Shown piece after piece: positions 27,561 to 40,042 of a DNA stretch of 64,000 nucleotides. The DNA lies in contig CAJJDP010000033.1 in NCBI GenBank assembly GCA_905182995.1, positions 455,952 through 519,951 on the forward strand, read 5' to 3'. Source of the stretch: Paramecium octaurelia (lineage: Eukaryota; Ciliophora; Oligohymenophorea; Peniculida; Parameciidae). A program made the position numbers and the translations under genes. Each line of letters opens with the position of its first letter. The stretch's first letter is position 1. The notes beneath the pieces are model-generated. The model worked only from the letters and a program-made list of their open reading frames with translations. It was not told the origin of the DNA and searched no databases.

Positions 27561-27905
27561 ATGGCAGACTTTTGGAAATAACTAAGAATTTAAGGATTTT
27601 TTTTAAATTTGTACCTTAAGTTAAACTTAGTTTGCTAGATTTTCATAGAAGAAACTCAGGACCATTTATTTAATGAAGAAATAAATTAATCTAAATTGAA
27701 TAAGTTGGAAGTGCTGTTAAATGACATCTAATACTCATATAATGAAATTATTAGAATTAATAACATTTACATTTAAATTCTTATCTATATACATTTTACT
27801 AATTATAGTAAGCATCACTAAAATAATTATTCTCATTCAAATTCTATTTTATTTAATAAGATTTCAATGTTTTTCGTATATTATTCGATTTCTTTATTTT
27901 ATTGA
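27561..27905 (+). CDS. candidate small protein overlapping the NUF2 3' end
   Basis: A 115-codon frame beginning MADFWKQLRIQGFFLNLYLK, with a plausible helical middle (HLFNEEINQSKLNKLEVLLN then DIQYSYNEII). It lies in the spacer between the AGC kinase and NUF2. Its last 70 or so bases run antisense to the 3' end of NUF2, so the true end may be earlier through a small intron. No family is recognised. Evidence is only composition and an unbroken frame. Confidence 0.3.
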
Positions 27906-29163
27906 GTCACCACTTATTTTAAGTTTGCTTCAATCAAAGTTTTTATTTGATCATTTTCTGATGTAATTTTCAATTGTTCTTGTTTCATTTATTGTATTAA
28001 TAGATAGTCCTATTATTCTTTCTTTACTTCCATTTATAAATCTTATAATTTGTTTTGCAAATCTATCAAGGATTGTAGACTATATTAATTTGATGAGTTG
28101 TTTTTCTCAGATTCTGATAATTTCTATGACTATAGCTGCTCTTTATTTTACTGTAATTTTTACAAGGCTAAATTTTCCTGTAGTATTTTATTGGAGGCTG
28201 TAAATATTTAATCATTTGATTTTTCAAAATTTTTATCTTCCTAAATTAAAGCCTTTTCTGATTCTTTTATTTATTCAAGCACTCTCAGAAAAATATCATA
28301 ATCTAAGTATAATTATTTATATATCTTCCCAATTTTGAATGATTCAATTGATAATTCCTTCTGACATTTATCAACTTCAATTTACAAAGCTTCTACTCTT
28401 CTTAAACTGTCATTTACTTTCTTCTCTAAATTCTTTGGATCTTTAACAACCATACTAGAAATATTATTAATATAATTGCCTTTCCAATATTGTCAATTCA
28501 TTTTGAGCCACCTACAATTTCTCAATCAAATTCTTAAACTTTTTTTCTGCATCCTTCAATTCATTTTAATTTTATGAAATAGAATTTTGTAATTTTAAAT
28601 TTAAGTTTCTTTTAGCTAATAACTCTGACTCAGCCTTGTGTTTCATTGATTTATACTACTCAAATTTCTTATGTTTTAAATCCATATCCTTATATTTCAT
28701 TTATATCAAATCTTCAAGTTCACTTTTTTATTTTCGAGTGTTTTATAAATCGAAATCCTCAAGTTAAACCTAATTCCTATGATATTGATTGAATTACAAT
28801 TTCTTTGTCTCTTTTTTCCCATTTTTAACTTTATTCTCTTTTCCATATGCTATATTTGCATAACAGTGTAAGAATGTGTTTCATTCTTTTTTAATCAGGA
28901 TCTGTTAAATCCATCATCTAAAAATCCGCTACTCCAACAGTCTTACACATTAATTTGCATCTATAAAAGAGTTATAATGTCGAATTTTCTAAAGTGAAAT
29001 TATCATCGAAATTGATTAAATCACAAAACTAACATGAAAATAGACCTTATACTTTTTCATATATCATAACCAACTAACTATGATCAGGATTAAAGTTGTT
29101 ATCAATGGAATTATAAATTTGAAGATCTTTTAACATTTGAACCAATTCTTAGTTAGAATTCAT
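27833..29163 (-). CDS. NUF2: kinetochore protein NUF2 (Ndc80 complex)
   Basis: About 430 residues. The N-terminal 130 residues fit the NUF2 calponin-homology domain: MNSNQELVQMLKDLQIYNSI, then NPDHSQLVMIYEKVQGLFSC and TVGVADFQMMDLTDPDQKRM, KHILTLLCKYSIWKRE. This parallels the NUF2 blocks in which a conserved V-x-D-F is followed by D-x-x-x-P-x-x-K-R and a helix ending in an R-E pair. The rest is a long coiled coil (KQEQLKITSENDQIKTLIEA near the end), as expected for pairing with NDC80. The Ndc80 complex links kinetochores to spindle microtubules, here presumably in micronuclear mitosis and meiosis. I find no obvious disruption. Confidence 0.75.
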
Positions 29164-29254
29164 ATTTACAAAATAATTATAAATTAAGTTTAACAAATTT
29201 TACTTTTTTAATTAAATTTACTAACTTTCAGTTACAATTAAGTTTATAAAAATA

Positions 29255-32027
29255 TCAAATAAGTTGTAATATTTCAAAAAGTTCTTTTATTATTAATGGT
29301 TTAGTTAATACGTCACTCATCCCAGAATTTAGACACATATGAATATCATTCTTACTATTAAATGCTGTTAATCCTATGATATGTATTTAAGGGATTTCAT
29401 GCTGATCCATCATTTATTTTAATTGCTTAGTGCATTATAACCCATTCATTATTGGCATTTGATAATCCATTAAAATTAATAAAAATAAGCTACAATTCAA
29501 ATTACATTTCTGGGTATTTTTCACTACTTAAATGGCTTCTTATCCATTAAATGCCTTCAATATAATATTAAATAATACCAGAAGGATTTCAAAACCCTAT
29601 TATGATAGTAAAAATTGAATTGATTTTTAGTTAAAGATTTCATCATCTACTGACAATATTTTCCTACAATTACATTTTTTCTTCTTCATAATTGCTTTTA
29701 AATTTTATTCACTCTCTTGATCTTCTTAAAGCTTTAATTATTTGTAACTAACAATTTTTGTTTGAATATGACTACTTTTTGGAGATTACTCTTATTTACT
29801 TAATTTGACTCTCTGATGAACATTTTCTGTAAATAAAAATGGTTATAAATGATGCATTTCTGATATCTAAAAATCTTAATCTAAGTTAATTATGCTATCT
29901 GAAAAATTGGAATTTTCATTTGATTTCAAAGATTTGAGTGTTACTTTTTATACAAATGGAACATTAATATTAACCTTTTGATTAGAAACAAATAGATCGC
30001 TAATTTAAATAAGGGTCCCATTTAATGATAAATGGTGAAATGAGCCTGATAGATTACTGTATTTTAGTTTACTGTTTAGCCTTATTGGTTTGTCCTTATA
30101 ATGTACACTTGATGATTACCGAATTAACTTGTGATTCTTAATATAGAATGTCACTTTTGTTCCTTGCCCAATTCCACCAGATCTAATCAATAAAGATTTA
30201 AAATCGTCAGGACAAAGTTTTGATAGCAGCATAGATGAAATCAGTAAACCAAATCCATGCCATGATTAGTATTGGGAAAAGTTTTATTTTTATTCAACTT
30301 CCAAAAGCATTTAATGAATTTTAGCTAATCGAGGTTCATCTATTCCAAAGCCTTCATCTTTGACTGTAATCTTTAAGTAGTTCTATGAATATGATGTCAA
30401 CTTAAGAAGAATATATCCAGAATTCGAATATTTAATTGAATTCTGTAGAACATTTACTATAATTTAGACTAGTCTCTAAAAGTCTGTACAAATGTTATTT
30501 ATTTAGTTTTCCAATAAATCAACATACAAGATTAATTTTTTCATTTCTATAACAGACTTAAATAATTTGTTAATTTCATCAACTAAATCCATAATGAGAA
30601 AATCTTTGATATCTAATTCTAAATTTTTAGCACATAATGAACTAAAATCAATGATATCATTGATCAAATAAGATTATAACCTTAAGGCATTGATGGCAGG
30701 TTAGATAAAGTTATTTTTCAACTCTTCTTCAACTCCCTTATGATTAAGACAATATTGTAAGAAGTTGCATGAACTATTTAAAGGTGTCCTTAATTCATGC
30801 GAAAAGGATTGGGCTATCTAAGTAATAAAGGGAATATTTACTTAGGTTTTAAATTGGTCTTTGGTGAGTTCATCAAAATACTTATTTTATTTTGATATGT
30901 CAATCAATGTTAAAATAATTTCATCCTCATCTTAATTAAAAATAATCTACCCACTATAAGTGGAACATCTATAGTCTTCCCAAATATGTTAACAAAATAG
31001 TTCTAAAGTATTATTCATTTAATTAATAGTGTCTAATAGTCTACCTTCCTTATAGTTCTCTAGAATTTCAATTAATTTGTTAGTGTCTTTAAATTTTAGA
31101 TTTATGCTTTCTACATCAGAGAAATCTTTCTTATCTTAATTACTCTTATTTGATTGATTGTTCCTCAATCTATTCTTTATGATGTGTTGATCTGTAGTAA
31201 TATTTTTTTGATCTTCAAAGGTATCTAGATTTATGGTTAAGTGTAATACCTGAAATAATTGAAAAATTCAACTAATTTAGAATTAGGTTATCATATTCTG
31301 AGTCAGTTTTACAAACTGATGAGAAATGTTTATTAACAATTTGATTTTTATAGGTTAATTTTAAATCTTTTTTTGAAATCATAATGAAAAATATGGGAAG
31401 AGTTGATATTCTACCCATCCATGCATTTTCTTTATTGTAAATAGTTATTGTTTCTCGATTAATTTTATTTTAAGAAAGGCTAAATAAGTCTTGATCATTT
31501 TATTGTTTTTACTTTTTTAAAATTAATCCTAATTAGTATATATCTAATATTAAAACACTTAGCATTATAACTATGTCCATAACATTAAATTTAATGACCA
31601 TTATTACAAAACATCCAATTAATATAATTATCTTTTGAACTAAGTAATGAAAGTGTTCAAAACTTGTTGAAAAGTTATTTTGCTCACATATTAATACTAT
31701 TATCAATATATAATCTTATCCAATCAACAAAAGAATTAGGATTGAGCTAAGTTTTACCATAACCAAAAAAATATTAATTACAACATGAGTTAATTTTTTC
31801 CAAAATGATATTATCATGATGACCATCAAAATACTCACGGACATTTTTGGGATGATGTATTGTAATTAATGAGGAGACTGAATTAGTAAGGTAAGATCAA
31901 CCAAAGTGTTCAAAATATTAAATATCACTATTTAAATGACATTTTATTCTGAAAGTAAACCTCCCCCTTTAATAAATAAAGTGTCTTAAGTCTTTTTCGA
32001 TTGAGAATAGGAAGTAATTTATAGCAT
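29255..32027 (-). CDS. membrane hybrid histidine kinase with C-terminal receiver (paralogue 1)
   Basis: About 910 residues. The start MLQITSYSQSKKTQD precedes five or six transmembrane helices (for example ILMVIMIISFW, LILLLIGQDYILIIVLI, IIILIGCFVIMVIKFNVM). A short linker with a possible degenerate PAS follows. The dimerisation domain has the phospho-acceptor box SHELRTPLNS. An HATPase domain carries an N-box region and the G1 motif VKDEGFGIDEPRL. The receiver domain has ILSVDDEIFN, phospho-Asp in LILMDYQMPIMNGLQCTKQL, a GLTAFNSKND-type strand and KPLIIKEL. All His-Asp residues look intact. It sits 217 bases downstream of a close paralogue on the same strand. Confidence 0.88.
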
Positions 32028-32244
32028 TATAGTTTTTATCTATTTTTAATAATAATTTGGGACATGGAACTATTCATTATCTGAAGCCAATAGCTACTAG
32101 ATGAATTTTTGAAATTTTTGTCGATTAAAAATGGCCAAAGACAGAAAGACAGTTTTATAATATATTTTTAAGCATACATATCCTTTATCTTTATTGTTTA
32201 ATAAGATTCAATTTTATTATTAATATATATATTAGCCATAAAAT

Positions 32245-34931
32245 TCAAACTAGAATCAGAATTTCTTTCAATTCTTTCAAATTTAAAGGTTTTTATAAAA
32301 CATCGCTCATGCCTGCTTTAATGCAATTAGAAACATCAGTAGCATTCGTAAATGCTGTTAATCCTATGATGTGAATTTTAGGGATTATATTTTAATTCAT
32401 CATTTCTGTTAACCTAATAGTCGCAGTACATCCATCCATTATCGGCATCTAATAGTCCATCAATATCAGAGTGAACAATTAGCATTTTGGACTGCAAGGA
32501 ACCGCTTCCTCAATAACTCTAATGGCCTCGGCTCCATTGAATGCCTTGATTGATATTTTATAATATTATACTAATATTACGTCAAATCCTAATTTGGCCA
32601 ATAAAATTTGAATCGATTTCTAATTAAAAATTTCATCATCAACGGATAACAGGTTTTAACAAGTACATTTCTTCTTTCTCAAAAATGTATTTAAGAACTC
32701 TTGATCCTCCTTGACACGTGCTTCTATCATCATTTTTAGGTTTACTATTTGAAGATTATTTTAATAATTGGTCTCCTTTTTTTATTGCATTAACAACTTA
32801 TCAGTAATCAATGAAGGTGACAGCGGTGAAAGTTATCCATATTTAAACTGTAAAGATTCAAATGATTGACTATCCGTATAATTAGAGTCATTTTTTTTAG
32901 ATTCCTATCCCTTCACATTGAAATTAAATAACTTAGAAAAAGCGACGTTACTAAAATCTGTCGCTTAAAATATGGCACAATTTACATCTAAGTTAAATAA
33001 TTATTCATCTTGAGAACTTTGAAATCTGGGAACACTAAATCGCAAAGTGTTTTATTTTGGCATTTCAATATTGTGTTAATTTTCAACTTAAAACCATACT
33101 TTGGTTCCTTATTATCTACCAGAAGAGTTAATCTATAAGTATTTATTATCTTTTGGTGCTAATTGATTAACTAGAATAGCAGAAATCAACAAGCCAAAAC
33201 CTTACCAAGTTTTATTTAATTAAATATCTTTGTAATGCTCAATGTTTTAAAGAAGTGATTTCAATTCATTAAGGTTGTCACTATCTATCCCCATTCCTTA
33301 ATCTGAAACACTGATTTTTAGACCTTGATTCAAAACAGATGTTATTTATAATGTCACAACGCCGTGAGATGAAAACTTTAAAGAATTGGACAAAAGATTA
33401 ATAATGATTTAAATCAGTCTTACATAGTCAGATGTAAATTTTGATAATGTGCATTCTAGTAAATTAATTTTTAATTCCACTCTCTTCATTTCAAATTAGG
33501 TCTTAAACAATTAAATTATCTCATTTAGCATTTCACTTATAGAAAATTCCCTTGCGGACACTATAAAATTATTTGATGAAATTTATGATAAATCTATTAT
33601 GTCACTAATAACATAGGATTGCAATTTCAAGGAGTTTATAGCTGGTTATAAATAATCTTCTTTAATGAATTCTTATACTTCATTGTCGTATTGACAAGAC
33701 ACAAGAAAATTGAGAGCACTATTCAAAGGCGTTCTTAATTCATGAGAGAAAGACTCAATGATCTTCATTGATAAATGATAAATACCTTCGATTTAAACTC
33801 AGAATTAGAAATCAATTCTTATAATTAGTTTTGTTTAGAAATATCAATAAGAGTCAGCAATACTTCTCCTTCTTATTCAGTAAATATTATTTAACCTGAT
33901 AATTGCAGTTTTTATCTTGAAAAAGAATAGGTATAGTTAGTAATTGACTACCAACTTTGATCCGAAAATATCTCAATGTGACCATTATTATTCTACTCCT
34001 CAGATTTAATGTTGGTCAAGATTTCAAAGATTGAAAATTATGATTTAGTTTGGAATTCCAAAGAATCTCTAGAACACTCCTGTTTTTATTAAGGGGATTA
34101 TTGAAGTTAAATTGAATCACTCTTATAGTTCCTCATTTGTTATTTTTTTGACAATCTTAGGTTGACTTTTGGCTTTGCATATAACTACTTTATTGTATCT
34201 ATCTTATCCTGAACTATGCTAAATTGTAATTTGTGTAGGATCAATTCGTCTAGCTACTCATCATTTTCATAACAAGGTTTGAAATAATTGAAAAGATAAT
34301 TATTTTTATACGCAACCTTTAGACTTGGCAGATTTATTACGATAAAACATTGTGGAATTTAATTCAAACGATAATTCCATTCTTAATCTGTGGTTCTTAT
34401 TGTATTTTGATAACTACTGGTAATGTTGTATGATATTTATTTATTGTCAATAGATCTTTCTAATATGAGTTTATTTATTTCAATCAATATTGTGTATACA
34501 AGTGTTATTGTTAAAAGCAAATTGAAATCAAACATCATTATGACGAGAGTAATTAATCTGAAGAGGATCTGATCAAATTATTTAAATGCATTATTCTTTG
34601 ATGATATTAAATCTAAACGCTCGAATAATGCTATTATCAAAATTGCCAAATCAGATCCGACAATAACTATTAATATTAGGCTAGCCAATTTACTCAGAAG
34701 CATACAGATTTATTAATAAATGATTGCCTTGTCTTTTGGCAATATTAATTGTTAAAGTGCAAAAAATCCATGAATGGAACAGATGACCACTGATATCAGT
34801 TCATTTTTTGCATCATAGACAACTACTAATATGCTAATGACTATTTAAAACAAAAAGAATAAAACAATAGAGTAATCCTCAGTATAGTATTGAAATTAAG
34901 TCCTATTTTTTTATTTTTCTTTTGTCTTCAT
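32245..34931 (-). CDS. membrane hybrid histidine kinase with C-terminal receiver (paralogue 2)
   Basis: About 880 residues with the same layout as its neighbour. It starts MKTKEKQKNRTQFQYYTEDY, then has hydrophobic helices (IVLFFLFQIVISILVVVY, LASLILIVIVGSDLAILIIA, ILFRLITLVIMMFDFNLLLT). The H-box is SHELRTPLNSALNFL, the G1 box SDQGMGIDSDNLNEL and the receiver carries LLSVDDEIFNQKS, LILMDYQMPIMDGCTATIRL and DVLQKPLNLKELKEIL. The receiver ends match its neighbour almost word for word, which indicates local tandem duplication followed by divergence of the sensor half. In eukaryotes such kinases usually feed an HPt protein and a response regulator; neither is visible in this window. Confidence 0.88.
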
Positions 34932-35337
34932 TATTTCTTGAATACAATTTAATGTTTTAATATAATTTTTTAATTACACTAATGGAATATCAAGCCAAAT
35001 CTTATTTAATCCACTTATGATTTGCCTATTTATTAAAGAGCCTTCAATCTATTACATTTAGAGTACACTCTAAATATTGAAGTTACAGATTGCATTAATA
35101 TCAAGAAAATAATTTCAAATATATTGAATTTGAATATTCCAATATGATCAAAAATACTTTTATAGTATATTCTCAATCACTGAATAGAATTATGAAAAAC
35201 TGTCAATATTAAAACTCGATGAAAATGATCCCATTTGTGGAGTATTCCAATCATGGAGTATTCCCAATAATAAATAAATTATATAAAATAGTCTAATTGT
35301 TTTTGTTCGAAATTATTCTCAATTCATTTAATTTACT
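34932..35337. promoter_or_regulatory. divergent promoter interval with a short direct repeat
   Basis: Head-to-head spacer of 406 bases between the second histidine kinase and the RING gene. No gene is seen. An 11-bp direct repeat, TGGAGTATTCC, occurs at 35238-35248 and 35254-35264, about 75-100 bases upstream of the RING start. It could be a factor-binding site, but this is only a pattern. Confidence 0.3.
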
Positions 35338-36734
35338 ATGATTAATACTATCACTTTTGGATTATTGTTACTCAACTTTTACAAAGTATCAGCAGTCCAG
35401 TTTGAATTGTTCATCTCTAAAGGATCCTTATATTCCCAAAAAAGAATTGTGAATACTAATTCTGCGAATACTACTTTTATTGTTAATTGCCTCCCTCAAT
35501 ATGCCAATTATTGCACCATTGATCTAAATCAAACATCCAACCAAGCAGCTGAAATAGCTTTGCTTTTCTTAGAAGGACAACCGCCCTATTTAGATGATGA
35601 CGATGGTTTTATATTTGATGGAATGGATTATGACAGGTATTACTAATAAAGAACAATTCTTATAGTTATGTCTAAAATAAGAGAAACCATTTTATCTAAA
35701 TACCAAGCTCAAATAGTAAAATATACTTTACTGTCTTGACCAATATACCAATTTCCTTTGACATTTATTTAACAGGATCCTCCTCAATGCTATGTCCAAA
35801 TAATTGCAATGAGAATGGAGATTGCCTATAGGGTGAATGTAAATGTGACAAGGGATTCATATCTAGAGACTGTTCAATGAGAGCACTTTAATTAGAGTAA
35901 GATAAATCGATGTCTGTGAATGGATCCCACGATCCAAACTTCTATTGTTACTTTGAATACAACGGAACTTAAGATTTAAGATTAGAGATCACTGTATTAT
36001 AATTGTTTATTGTAGACTGAGAATGAAGCTCAAGTTTATTTACTTGTACCTCATGTATTATATTTGCCAACACCTAACTTCTTCGATAATTCTGCTATTA
36101 TTACAAGAACAACTCCCTTAAACATAACGATAAAACAGAGAACATCGGATGGCGATGATTGGAGATCTTAAATTCCTGATAAATTGATTATATTAATACA
36201 AGGGATTGAATTTGTCATTAGATTGAATCAGATTGACGATGAAAGTTAAAGTGAACAGGTGAAATCAATTATAATTGTTGTTTGTAGTGTAACAGGTTTT
36301 CTTTTAATTTGCTTTTGTATCTTTATAATTAGAAGAGCAAGATAAAGGAAATAAATAGATAAGCAAACGCCAGAAGATTTTGAAATCAAAGAAAATCAAT
36401 TTATATATGGAAGATCTTTGAGTAAAAAAGAAGATGATCAATATGCCACCATAGATAATTAATTATCTCCTAGCAATCTTTAAGATAATTGTGGAATCTG
36501 CTTAGATCCTCTTTGCAATCAATAACCTATCAAAAGCACTCCATGCAAGTATTCATAATTCACATAAATAGTCACATATTTCATGTAAATTGCATTCAAT
36601 AATGGCTTTAGAAGAATCAATTTTGTCCTTTCTGTAGATTTGATTTAAAAATAAATAATCTGTAGTACTAGTAACCTATAAAAGTACCAATGGCAGTATC
36701 CAATCAAATAAGAATAGTTAGAAGAAACATTTGA
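35338..36734 (+). CDS. type I membrane protein with EGF-like and RING-H2 domains (putative E3 ligase)
   Basis: About 440 residues. The start MINTITFGLLLLNFYKVSAV is a signal peptide. The lumenal part has one EGF-like module (CPNNCNENGDCLQGECKCDK, with the last Cys in RDC). A transmembrane helix follows near residue 315 (IIIVVCSVTGFLLICFCIFI) with a basic stop-transfer RRARQRKQ. The cytosolic tail ends in a RING-H2 finger, CGICLDPL ... PCNHIFHVNCIQQWLQKN then CPFC. All eight zinc ligands are visible. Three introns (29, 22 and 23 nt) are needed, one of them inside the RING. The layout resembles membrane ubiquitin ligases of the GRAIL/RNF13 kind, except that the lumenal domain is not clearly a PA domain. 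Confidence 0.85.
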
Positions 36735-36765
36735 TAAAATAATACGAGTACATATATCTATTCAA

Positions 36766-38328
36766 TCATTTTCAGTTAATAAAGAGATAAACTCTTAATA
36801 CGAGATCTTGTTATTCGTTTCTTCTTTTTTTTCCCCCAACTGAATTACTCGTTGCCAATCAGATTAAGATAAATGAGTATTATAGAAAAAGACTTTAAGT
36901 TCATTAGCAGATATTTATTTACTATGATCTCTATCTAATTTATTAAAGAAATTCGTTAGATTTTCTTCACTAAAAAGAGCTGTTTTATTACAAGAGGCAA
37001 TTAAAAATTCATTGAATTCTAAAAACTAATTTTTATTGACATCCAATTACGAGAAGATTCTTTCTACTTCTTTTCTTGCCAAGTTCTCATCACCTGAACT
37101 TTCAAAGTATTATTAATACAACTCAGTTTTAGATATCTTACCATCATTATTGAGATCAATTTTGTAGAACGTTTAGGCAATTTTATCTCTTTCTTCCTTT
37201 GACATCAAATATTCTATCATTAAACTCAACAATATCAATCTTAATTCGTTTTTACTTTCAAATTCTTTTACTCTTAATAATGCACTTGTTATTTTCATTG
37301 ATGATTTTCTTATAGTCTTAAAAAACTTATATTTTAAGCATTCCTTAGCACTAGGTCTCATTTTATGATCAGGATTGATCATGTCACCGATCAACTTATA
37401 TGCATCATCACTAATGGAATTTAAATCTATCTCTGATTTGATGTTATTTCTTTTAATATTTTAAATAGTTAATTATCGAGTGGAATCTTAAAAGGGATGG
37501 ATTCCATACATCAACTCAAATAATATAATTCCAGCTGACCAGATATCGGCAGCTTTACTATATTAATAATTCTCAGCGAAAGTCTCAGGAGCTCTATAAC
37601 TAAGATTAGTATTGAAATCCTAGAAGATATAGTATAGATCATCTAATCCAATTAGTTTAATTAATAGATTAGACTTTTGTGCAACTAATACTCCATTCAA
37701 TGAAATATTCTTATGTATGATGTCTTATTAATGTAAATAATTGATTGCTGACAAAACCTATTAAAAAACAAATGCCACATGTATTTTCTCTTAGCTATGC
37801 ATTTCTGCGTTTAATCTTTGCGACAAATCTCCACCGTCTATATATTCTTCGACCAAGTAGATGTGCTTTTCATCATGATAAAAATCGAATAATTTTATAA
37901 TATTAGGATGATCCTAAAATTTTTATGAAACTTACTATCTTTTTAAGTTATTGCAAGTATTCGATGTATTCAGCTATTTGATTACTTGTTAGGACATTTC
38001 TAGCAATCTTTGCTAATCTCTTTAGACCAGTAACTTTGTGCTCAACAACAAATATTGTTCCTTAAAATCCATTTATTAAGACTTTTTCTTCAGTAATAAA
38101 ATAATCTTGTTAGAATTTCTTATTTCTGTAGATTTATTGATGTTCTGCTTAAAATAGTTCTACTATTTTGTTCTTATCTAAAGATTTCGGTTATTTGCTC
38201 TTTCTTTCTTCTGGTTTTGTGTCCACAACTATTAGTTTCTTATTTTAAAGATCAGTTGACCCATCTAGTAGACTAGGACGGTTATCCCTAGAAGTCTTAC
38301 GTTGCTTTTTAGATGCTTAACAACCCAT
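36766..38328 (-). CDS. CDPK-like EF-hand protein with degenerate (pseudo)kinase domain
   Basis: About 510 residues. The start MGCQASKKQRKTSRD carries a dual-acylation signal. The kinase-like domain has HPNIIKLFDFYHDEKHIYLV, YRAPETFAENYQYSKAADIW and MRPSAKECLKYKFF, so the fold is kept. The catalytic loop is IIHKNISLNGVLVAQ in place of HRDLKPEN. The metal-binding DFG region is IKLIGLDDLYY, with no Asp at the DFG position. Four EF-hands follow, best in DLNNDGKISKTEL and DRDHSKQISANEL. The order acylated N-terminus, kinase, EF-hands is that of CDPKs. Loss of the catalytic Asp and the DFG Asp suggests a calcium-regulated pseudokinase. Frame and gene structure otherwise look healthy. Confidence 0.82.
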
Positions 38329-38450
38329 TAGTTTCTCTAATTATTTTTAAAGTATTTAAATTACTAAACAATTAAGTCATAGATAGTAAAATTTATGAAT
38401 TGTAAATGATAATTATAATTTAAATTATTAATAAAATAACATATGCCTGA

Positions 38451-39687
38451 TCACTTCTATTAATATTACGTCTAAGAATTAATTTAAAACATTATTACCT
38501 AATTTATTGTCTAGGGTTTTTTATCCTATTCAAACTTCAGTAACTCAGATTTAATGATTTCATTTTTCTTTCTAATTAGGATATTCTTTTATTGTTCCAT
38601 CTTTAGCCTTTGATCATGCATAGCCTCATTGGGTATTATAGCACTTTCGTCTATTAGTTCCGAGCTCACCCTCTCAATTACTGGAGGTTTAAATGAATAA
38701 TCCTTTGCTAATTAGACTTGATGAAAATCATTTTGAAAGTCCTATTGATGAACTATATGACTGCTTTAAGGCTCTTAATTAATATGATTCTGATTCTAAT
38801 CGTATTTCTCCTCCTGTCTTTAGGTATAACTTGTAAATGACGGATATTTAACATTCTTGATAGACTTGAAGATTTCTGATTACTTGTATTGGGGTTATGA
38901 TTTGAGTTCTGATTCTCTTTTTTGAACTATTTCCAACTTCTTTTGCAATTCACTTTAATTATTTCATAAATACAGTTACTTGAATTCTTGCAAGCTTTGC
39001 TCTAGTATTTTATTGAGGAATTCATCATTTTATATTTCCATAAGACGCTTCTGCTCATCCTCTGCTTTTTTTGATAAATCAATAGCCAATTCTAATTCTG
39101 CCTTTTCTTTTTCTATTTGCAATCGTTTTAATTCAAAATGCTAATCAAATTCTGCTGCTGGCTATCTTAAGTAATATTATATTTATGTATTACTAAATAT
39201 TCAAATGTTGTTATTATTATAATTTAATTCTATCCTATTTTTCTAGTTCCTCCAATGCTTCCAACTCTAATTCTTTATTTCTCGTTATCATTTATTTTCT
39301 GAAAATTCTGTAATCATTTATTGCTATTATTTATTAGAAGATATTCTTATGTTGGGGATGTGCCAATCCTATTAAGATTTGTTTGGTCAATTGCTAATTG
39401 GTTAATCCATATTCATTCAACATATTATCAAATTATGAAGATATCAATTCCTTAAATTATTGGAATTTCTATTCTTATTCTAGCGTGTATTGTTCTTCAT
39501 CATCAAAAATAATGCAATTCTCATCTACGAATTCCATAATAGCAATTTTCCAGATTGGGGATGTAAGATGTTCATAAACCAAATCATATATCCAAATCTA
39601 CATATAAAATTAAATTACCTCTTCTTCATTCTGCTTATTATTAATGCCTTTGTTGTTGTTGCTAAAAAAATAGGTCAAAAACCCCAT
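38451..39687 (-). CDS. CFAP36: CFAP36-like protein with BART domain
   Basis: About 380 residues. The start MGFLTYFFSNNNKGINNKQN is joined by a 21-nt intron to EEEIWIYDLVYEHLTSPIWK, then IAIMEFVDENCIIFDDEEQY. This parallels CFAP36 (CCDC104/BARTL1), where an E-x-x-W-V-V-E-S helix is followed by a D-W-S-I-P-I-x-x-F-V strand and VFDDEE. The BART domain continues with ELISSQFDNMLNEYGLTNQQ and NIFQQIIAINDYRIFRKQMI. The C-terminal half is a charged coiled coil ending in a Lys-rich helix. The BART domain binds ARL3-GTP, a ciliary small GTPase. Introns near 39170 and 38945 restore frame, and both appear to end AAG. Confidence 0.8.
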
Positions 39688-40042
39688 GAAAGTAAAAAAT
39701 AAATTAAATATAATTATTTGAGATTCTCACTGTTTATATTAAAAATATATAAATTAATACTAAAATTAAGTTTAGAATCTTTCCATATAGCTGTCTTAAA
39801 GTTTTGCCTTGATTTTAGTATATTAAGTTATTCAATTTTAACTTATATTTAAATTCTTGCTAAATTATAATAAATACCTTCATTCTCAATTATTATATCT
39901 AAATAATATTTCAACTAAAATGTTTTTGATGATATAGAATGCTTCCTGTAAACAGAAGAGTAAATTTCAATACTAAAATGTAGATATTATTGTTAAAATG
40001 AATTAATTTTTTGACATAATTAATATTATGTTATTATGCTAC
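39688..40042. other. AT-rich intergenic interval, no gene seen
   Basis: Spacer between the start of the CFAP36 gene and the 3' end of the La-motif gene, both minus strand. Only low-complexity AT-rich sequence is visible. Confidence 0.45.

Noticed and set aside
39490-39702. Plus-strand ORF of 70 residues with a hydrophobic end
   Set aside because: It is antisense to the CFAP36 start, which is well supported by homology on the minus strand.
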